Positions 6,656 through 9,881 of a stretch of 9,881 nt of DNA are shown piece after piece. Below the pieces are notes generated by a model. It worked only from the letters and a program-made list of their open reading frames with translations. It ran no database searches and was not told the origin of the DNA. The position numbers were made by a program, and so were the translations under genes. Numbering within the stretch: position 1 is the stretch's first letter; each line of letters starts with the position of its first letter. Source of the stretch: Oscillospiraceae bacterium (lineage in GTDB: Bacteria; Bacillota; Clostridia; Oscillospirales; Ruminococcaceae); assembly GCA_017544185.1 (NCBI GenBank), contig JAFYEQ010000370.1:1-9881 (forward strand), given 5' to 3'.

Positions 6656-6675
6656 GCGACTGCATCAGCAGTCGC
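6656..6675. repeat. Perfect 8-bp hairpin
   Basis: GCGACTGC (6656-6663) and GCAGTCGC (6668-6675) flank the loop ATCA. A pyrimidine-rich but not T-rich stretch follows on the plus strand, so at best it is a weak terminator for the gene ending at 6566. The words CATTCCTT just before and ATTCCTT just after it form a short direct repeat around the hairpin. Confidence 0.55.
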
Positions 6676-6680
6676 ATTCC

Positions 6681-6711
6681 TTGTCCCTTGTCCCTTGTCC
6701 CTTGTCCCTTG
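6681..6711. repeat. Heptanucleotide tandem repeat, TTGTCCC x 4
   Basis: Four exact copies of TTGTCCC run from 6681 to 6708, followed by a partial TTG. On the other strand it reads GGGACAA. The unit is not a multiple of three and lies outside any gene, so it resembles a short intergenic repeat of the kind that varies in copy number between strains. Confidence 0.9.
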
Positions 6712-6745
6712 CAACTGCAAAACAATATTAGAAGTGGAATACTAT

Positions 6746-6790
6746 GATATCCCCCATACGTATCCCCCGCCCACAAGGACGGGGGATATC
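6746..6790. repeat. Nested G/C-rich inverted repeats with two alternative pairings
   Basis: GGGGGATATC (6781-6790) can pair perfectly with GATATCCCCC (6746-6755). Alternatively, TATCCCCCGCCC (6761-6772) pairs with GGACGGGGGATA (6777-6788) with one C/A mismatch and the loop ACAA. The two left arms compete for one right arm. No T-run follows on either strand. It may take part in stopping transcripts from either direction; that is unproven. Confidence 0.6.
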
Positions 6791-6792
6791 TC

Positions 6793-6828
6793 TATAAAAA
6801 GACCGCACCGCTCTTTCGAGCAGTGCGG
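6793..6828 (-). terminator. Rho-independent terminator of the ribosomal operon
   Basis: Read on the minus strand, CCGCACTGCTC, the tetraloop GAAA and GAGCGGTGCGG form an 11-bp stem with one G-U pair (6803-6828), followed by TCTTTTTAT. It begins seven bases after the rplQ stop codon and ends the operon. Confidence 0.93.
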
Positions 6829-6835
6829 GATATCA

Positions 6836-7177
6836 TCATATGAGCTGGATGATAGCCATCTCAGCAGCGTCGCCTCTGCGGGGACCTATCTTGACGATAC
6901 GGGTATAACCGCCGTTCACATCAGCATACTTAGGTGCGATCTCGTCAAAAAGCTTCTTGACAACAGCTTCCTTAGTAACGAAGCTGAGCACCTGACGCTT
7001 GTGATGGAGGTCGTTGGTCTTAGCGGTGGTGATCATCTTCTCAGCCATCGAACGGACCTCTTTTGCTCTTGTAACAGTGGTGCGGATCTCGCCCTTTTCG
7101 AGCAGATATGTCACCATGGCACGGAGCATCGCCTTTCTATGATCACTGGTGCGACCCAGCTTTCTCGATCCTGCCAT
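6836..7177 (-). CDS. rplQ: 50S ribosomal protein L17
   Basis: This encodes 113 residues, a normal length for a Firmicute L17. L17 binds 23S rRNA in the large subunit near the exit-tunnel side. The opening '[34 protein letters not shown]' is the family signature, and 'RVVSMA'-type and '[22 protein letters not shown]' motifs follow (here '[11 protein letters not shown]'). AAGGAGT (7186-7192 on the minus strand) overlaps the stop codon of rpoA, so the two are probably translationally linked. It is the last gene of the operon, seven bases before the terminator. Confidence 0.97.
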   Translation of the reverse strand: MAGSRKLGRTSDHRKAMLRAMVTYLLEKGEIRTTVTRAKEVRSMAEKMITTAKTNDLHHKRQVLSFVTKEAVVKKLFDEIAPKYADVNGGYTRIVKIGPRRGDAAEMAIIQLI

Positions 7178-7190
7178 TGTATTTCACTCC

Positions 7191-8156
7191 TTATCCATTT
7201 TCCTCTTCGCTGCTGAGGTCGAAGCCGAGAGAGCGGAGCTTCTCCTTCACCTCATCAAACGACTTTTTACCGAGGTTCCTGACCTTCATCATTTCCTCTT
7301 CGGACTTGTTGATCAGATCCTCAACTGTATTTATTCCGGCACGCTTCAGGCAGTTAAAGGAACGAACCGATAAGTCAAGTTCCTCAATGGTCATCTCGAG
7401 TACTTTCTTGCTATCCTTGTCGTCCTTCTCGACCATCATCTCGGTTATCGAGGATTCGTCAGAGAGATTACTGAACGACTTGAGGTGCTCAATGAGGAGA
7501 TTGGCTGCCTGTGATACAGCTTCCTTCGGGGTGACGGTACCGTCGGTCCATACCTCGAGGATGAGCTTATCATAATCCGTGACATTACCAAGTCTTGTGT
7601 CCTCGACCTGGAAATTCACCTTTAATACGGGACTATATATCGAATCGACTGCGATCACGTCTATACCGAAGTTGAAGAGCTGCTTGTTCTTCTCAGCGGG
7701 AACGTAGCCCCTGCCCCTGTCGATCTGGATCTCCATATAGAGCTTTGCATCCTTATCGAGGGTAGCTATGTGCATGTTCGGTTCGAGTATCTCGACCTCG
7801 GAATCTGTCTTGATATCACCTGCGGTGATCTCGCCTTCATCCTCAGCCTCGATGTATATAGTTTTCGGTCCTTCGCCGTAGAGCTTTGCGGTCAACCCCT
7901 TGAGGTTGAGAACGATCTCTGTTACGTCCTCTTTTACTCCGGGGATAGTAGACAGTTCATGGTGCACGCCGTCGATCTTCACGGAGATCACAGCGACACC
8001 GGGAAGCGAGGAGAGCAGTACTCTTCTGAGGCTGTTGCCCAGAGTCGTACCATAGCCGCGCTCAAGGGGAGCGAGAATGAACTTGCCATATGATGAGGGA
8101 TCCTGATCCGTCACATCGGCTGTATCAATTTCCGGCTTTTCTATTTTTTCAAGCAT
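7191..8156 (-). CDS. rpoA: DNA-directed RNA polymerase alpha subunit
   Basis: This encodes 321 residues, full length. The alpha dimer starts assembly of core RNA polymerase, and its C-terminal domain contacts upstream promoter DNA and activators. The N-terminal domain (about 1-230) has the signature '[24 protein letters not shown]' near residues 30-53. After an acidic linker (about 235-250), the C-terminal domain (about 253-310) carries '[16 protein letters not shown]' and '[15 protein letters not shown]'. These include the Arg and Asn-Cys-Leu-Lys residues that match the DNA-contacting positions of E. coli alpha. AGGAGG (8167-8172, minus strand) lies ten bases ahead of the ATG. It is separated from rpsD by 115 bases holding two hairpins, so its level may be set apart from the ribosomal genes. 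Confidence 0.98.
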   Translation of the reverse strand: MLEKIEKPEIDTADVTDQDPSSYGKFILAPLERGYGTTLGNSLRRVLLSSLPGVAVISVKIDGVHHELSTIPGVKEDVTEIVLNLKGLTAKLYGEGPKTIYIEAEDEGEITAGDIKTDSEVEILEPNMHIATLDKDAKLYMEIQIDRGRGYVPAEKNKQLFNFGIDVIAVDSIYSPVLKVNFQVEDTRLGNVTDYDKLILEVWTDGTVTPKEAVSQAANLLIEHLKSFSNLSDESSITEMMVEKDDKDSKKVLEMTIEELDLSVRSFNCLKRAGINTVEDLINKSEEEMMKVRNLGKKSFDEVKEKLRSLGFDLSSEEENG

Positions 8157-8271
8157 TTAAGTTGACCCTCCTATTATCGCATTCACAACTGGCAGGCAGA
8201 GAGATATCCTCTCCGCTTGCAGGTGATCTAACATACCGACCGTAGGACACAGTGTCCTATGTGGAAGGTTA
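8157..8271 (-). promoter_or_regulatory. Structured rpsD-rpoA spacer with two hairpins
   Basis: At 115 bases this is the longest gap in the operon part shown, along with the rpmJ-rpsM gap. On the minus strand the first hairpin (8243-8259) is TAGGACAC, T, GTGTCCTA, practically a 7-bp stem with loop CTG. The second (8192-8220) pairs GCAAGCGGAGAG with CTCTCTGCCTGC around GATAT, with one mismatch and one wobble. Neither is followed by a T-run. They could be processing or mRNA-stability sites, or reduce read-through into rpoA. Confidence 0.5.
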
Positions 8272-8868
8272 TCACTTGGAATAGAGCTCGACGATAAGGT
8301 GTGTCTGAGTCTCGTAGTCGAGATCTCCTGTCTCGGGGAGACGAACTACCTTAGCGCTGAAGTTCTCCTTGTCGGACTCGAGCCACAGAGGAACGATCCT
8401 GCCGTTGGTCTGCTCGAGGACATCCTTGAACTTAGCGGACGATCTGCTCTTCTCTCTGAGAGAGATGACATCGCCGACCTTGATGCGATAGGAAGGGATA
8501 TCTACGCGCTTGCCGTTTACGAGGAAATGGCCGTGGGATACGAGCTGTCTTGCCTCACGTCTGGTGAGAGCATAGCCCATCCTGAATGCTACGTTGTCGA
8601 GACGGGACTCGCATATGGTGATAAGGTTATCACCGGCCTTGCCCTCCATCTTCTCGGCGAGCTGGAAATACTTGCGGAAAGGCTTCTCGAGCACACCGTA
8701 GATGAACTTGAGCTTCTGCTTTTCCTTGAGCTGTGTGCCGTACTCAGAAACCTTTCTTCTGGTATTGGCATTGGGGTTCTTCTTGGACTCCTTGGACACG
8801 CCCATTACCATGGGGCTGATGCCAAGGTATCTGCATCTTCTGAGAATAGGTTCTCTGCTTATAGGCAT
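8272..8868 (-). CDS. rpsD: 30S ribosomal protein S4
   Basis: This encodes 198 residues. S4 binds 16S rRNA early in small-subunit assembly and affects decoding accuracy. The S4 RNA-binding domain (about 88-150) is clear: 'ESRLDNVAFRMGYALTRREARQLVSHGHFLVNGKRVDIPSYRIKVGD'. The N-terminal ~45 residues are unusual. They read 'MPISREPILRRCRYLGISPM...' with a single Cys, lacking the zinc-binding cysteines of the common 'ARYTG-xCRLCRREG' form, so this is a zinc-independent variant; I recall similar ends in other Ruminococcaceae. GGAGGTG (8876-8882, minus strand) lies seven bases ahead. Its place between rpsK and rpoA is the clostridial and proteobacterial order, unlike Bacillus. Confidence 0.97.
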   Translation of the reverse strand: MPISREPILRRCRYLGISPMVMGVSKESKKNPNANTRRKVSEYGTQLKEKQKLKFIYGVLEKPFRKYFQLAEKMEGKAGDNLITICESRLDNVAFRMGYALTRREARQLVSHGHFLVNGKRVDIPSYRIKVGDVISLREKSRSSAKFKDVLEQTNGRIVPLWLESDKENFSAKVVRLPETGDLDYETQTHLIVELYSK

Positions 8869-8889
8869 ATCAATACACCTCCGTAATGA

Positions 8890-9291
8890 CTAGACCCGTC
8901 TTCTCTTGGGAGGACGGCAGCCGTTGTGAGGGATGGGGGTGACGTCCTTGATCATCCTTACCTCGAGACCTACGCCCTGGAGAGCTCTGATAGCAGCCTC
9001 ACGGCCTGCGCCGGGTCCCTTTACGTACACTTCTACGTACTTGAGGCCGTACTCCATAGCAGCCTTGGCAGCTGTCTCAGCAGCAGACTGTGCAGCAAAG
9101 GGAGTAGACTTCTTGGATCCTCTGAAGCCGAGCTCACCGGCAGATGCCCATGAGAGAGCATTGCCCTGTGTATCGGTGATAGTTACGATAGTATTGTTGA
9201 AAGTGGACTGGATATGCACAGCACCATTCTCAACGACCTTACGGTCACGGCGGCGTCTGACAGCCGTCTTCTTGCCTTTGACTTGAGCCAT
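8890..9291 (-). CDS. rpsK: 30S ribosomal protein S11
   Basis: This encodes 133 residues. S11 sits on the platform of the small subunit near the mRNA exit path. The core motifs are all present: '[16 protein letters not shown]'-type (here '[17 protein letters not shown]'), '[30 protein letters not shown]', '[17 protein letters not shown]' and the end '[18 protein letters not shown]'. AAGGAGG (9299-9305, minus strand) overlaps the stop codon of rpsM, so translation is probably coupled. The gap to rpsD is 21 bases. Confidence 0.98.
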   Translation of the reverse strand: MAQVKGKKTAVRRRRDRKVVENGAVHIQSTFNNTIVTITDTQGNALSWASAGELGFRGSKKSTPFAAQSAAETAAKAAMEYGLKYVEVYVKGPGAGREAAIRALQGVGLEVRMIKDVTPIPHNGCRPPKRRRV

Positions 9292-9303
9292 ATCGTCCCC
9301 TCC

Positions 9304-9672
9304 TTACTTCTTCTTGTTAGCAATGGTCTTCTTGGGACCCTTGCGGGTACGAGCATTCGTCTTGGTCCTCTGACCTCTTACAGGCAGGCCCTTGCGGTGA
9401 CGTACACCTCTGTAGCAACCTATCTCGACGAGTCTCTTTATGTTGAGAGCCACGTTACGTCTGAGATCGCCCTCAACGATGAGATGATGGTCGATGTACT
9501 CCTTGATCTTGGCTACATCTTCCTCGGACAGATCCTTTACTCTGATATCAGGGTCTACACCTGTGCTTGCGAGTATATTGCCCGCAGTTTTGCGGCCTAT
9601 CCCGTAGATATAAGTGAGTCCTATCTCGACTCTCTTGTTTCTGGGAAGGTCAACACCGGCTATACGTGCCAT
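9304..9672 (-). CDS. rpsM: 30S ribosomal protein S13
   Basis: This encodes 122 residues, standard length. S13 lies at the head of the small subunit and contacts tRNA and the large subunit. The start '[30 protein letters not shown]', the helix-two-turn-helix part '[21 protein letters not shown]', and '[28 protein letters not shown]' with a lysine tail are diagnostic. GGAGGTG (9677-9683, minus strand) precedes the ATG. It follows rpmJ after 110 bases. Confidence 0.98.
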   Translation of the reverse strand: MARIAGVDLPRNKRVEIGLTYIYGIGRKTAGNILASTGVDPDIRVKDLSEEDVAKIKEYIDHHLIVEGDLRRNVALNIKRLVEIGCYRGVRHRKGLPVRGQRTKTNARTRKGPKKTIANKKK

Positions 9673-9744
9673 ATCACACCTCCGTAAATTTGTGGACGGC
9701 CGAAAGTCTGGCGAACTTGTCAGCCCATATGATCCCTATTTCAC

Positions 9745-9772
9745 GCACGGCTCATCGAAAAGGCAGCCGCGC
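9745..9772 (-). promoter_or_regulatory. Hairpin in the rpmJ-rpsM spacer
   Basis: On the minus strand GCGCGGCT pairs with AGCCGTGC (8 bp, one G-U) around a 12-base loop with a TTTT. The 110-base gap is long for this operon. In E. coli the S4 repressor site sits at the start of rpsM, but no resemblance to that pseudoknot was established here. Confidence 0.35.
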
Positions 9773-9782
9773 AACAGCACTA

Positions 9783-9881
9783 TCAGCCCTGACGCTGCTT
9801 GTGCTTGGGATTTTCGCAGATCACCATGATCTTGCCTTTTCTCTTGATAACCTTGCACTTATCGCACATAGGCTTGACAGA
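9783..9881 (-). CDS. rpmJ: 50S ribosomal protein L36, 5' end cut by window edge
   Basis: The last 32 codons and the TGA stop are present; about five N-terminal residues (normally MKVRP or similar) lie beyond base 9881. The visible part reads '[32 protein letters not shown]'. L36 is a small zinc-ribbon protein of the large subunit. The metal ligands 'CDKC' and 'C...H' (in 'CENPKH') are intact, so this is the zinc-binding form. That contrasts with the S4 of the same operon, which lacks its zinc cysteines. The order infA-rpmJ-rpsM, usual in bacteria, suggests infA lies just outside the window. Confidence 0.95.
   Translation of the reverse strand, partial: SVKPMCDKCKVIKRKGKIMVICENPKHKQRQG

Larger units (their letters stand above)
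6567..6835. other. Convergent intergenic region rich in repeats and hairpins
   Basis: No convincing gene lies in these 269 bases, between the third sensor-domain gene (+) and rplQ (-). From left to right it holds a perfect 8-bp hairpin (6656-6675), a heptamer tandem repeat (6681-6711), a G/C-rich hairpin with alternative pairing (6746-6790) and the rplQ terminator (6793-6828). An open frame through it on the plus strand only continues as antisense of rplQ. Confidence 0.8.

Noticed and set aside
6681..6711. Heptamer array considered as a CRISPR array
   Set aside because: Units of seven bases are contiguous with no spacers and there are no cas genes in the window.
6567..6835. Spacer considered as an insertion-sequence or transposon remnant
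   Set aside because: There is no transposase fragment, no clear terminal inverted repeats and no target duplication; only local hairpins and a simple repeat are seen.
6587..7216. A plus-strand open frame of 209 codons running across the spacer into rplQ
   Set aside because: It has no ribosome binding site, its first part reads through the heptamer repeat and hairpins, and the rest is the exact antisense of rplQ.
8299..8886. Long plus-strand open frame opposite rpsD
   Set aside because: It is the antisense of a highly conserved ribosomal gene with biased codons, and no plus-strand start signal is present.
1..9881. tRNA, rRNA or riboswitch genes
   Set aside because: Reading both strands of the non-coding gaps I found no cloverleaf, rRNA stretch or recognisable riboswitch core. 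The gaps are short and their structures are simple hairpins.

Overview
The window looks like chromosomal DNA of a Gram-positive clostridial bacterium, most likely a Ruminococcus-type member of the Oscillospirales. Three things point there: strong AGGAGG-type ribosome binding sites before nearly every gene; an alpha ribosomal operon that carries rpsD between rpsK and rpoA (Bacillus has rpsD elsewhere); and secreted proteins built from 'GL-Y-GEAQ-L...IPTG-AG-YTV' repeats, common in that group. The genus is inferred from style and recalled family resemblance; no database was searched.

Layout. Bases 1-155 hold a consensus promoter (TTGACA, 17 bp, TATAAT) with a palindrome just upstream and a leader hairpin. 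Bases 177-3434 (+) encode a secreted protein of 1085 residues: signal peptide, ten MBG/Ig-like repeats of 81-90 residues, and a C-terminal part resembling two chitobiase-C-terminal/FN3-associated domains. A strong terminator follows at 3475-3510. Bases 3610-6566 (+) hold a regulatory cluster: an ECF-type sigma factor; a translationally coupled single-pass membrane protein, probably its anti-sigma factor or sensor; and two stand-alone genes that repeat only the outer domain of that membrane protein. The two stand-alone genes share a promoter-like element with a palindrome laid over an extended -10 box.

Bases 6567-6835 are a convergent spacer with a heptamer tandem repeat, hairpins and the terminator of the ribosomal operon. 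Bases 6836-9881 (-) are the distal part of the alpha/spc ribosomal operon, transcribed right to left: rpmJ (5' end cut by the window edge), rpsM, rpsK, rpsD, rpoA, rplQ.

How the parts work together. The ribosomal genes and rpoA form an ordinary housekeeping operon. The less ordinary part is the sigma cluster. The sigma and membrane-protein genes overlap by ATGA, as expected for a sigma/anti-sigma pair. The two following genes re-encode the presumed sensing domain without the cytoplasmic and membrane parts, and the DNA similarity among the three copies is mosaic. Soluble copies of a sensor domain could compete for its signal or modulate it. This is inference; no function is established for that domain. 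Whether the sigma factor controls the large repeat protein upstream cannot be told from the sequence, since that gene has a housekeeping-type promoter.
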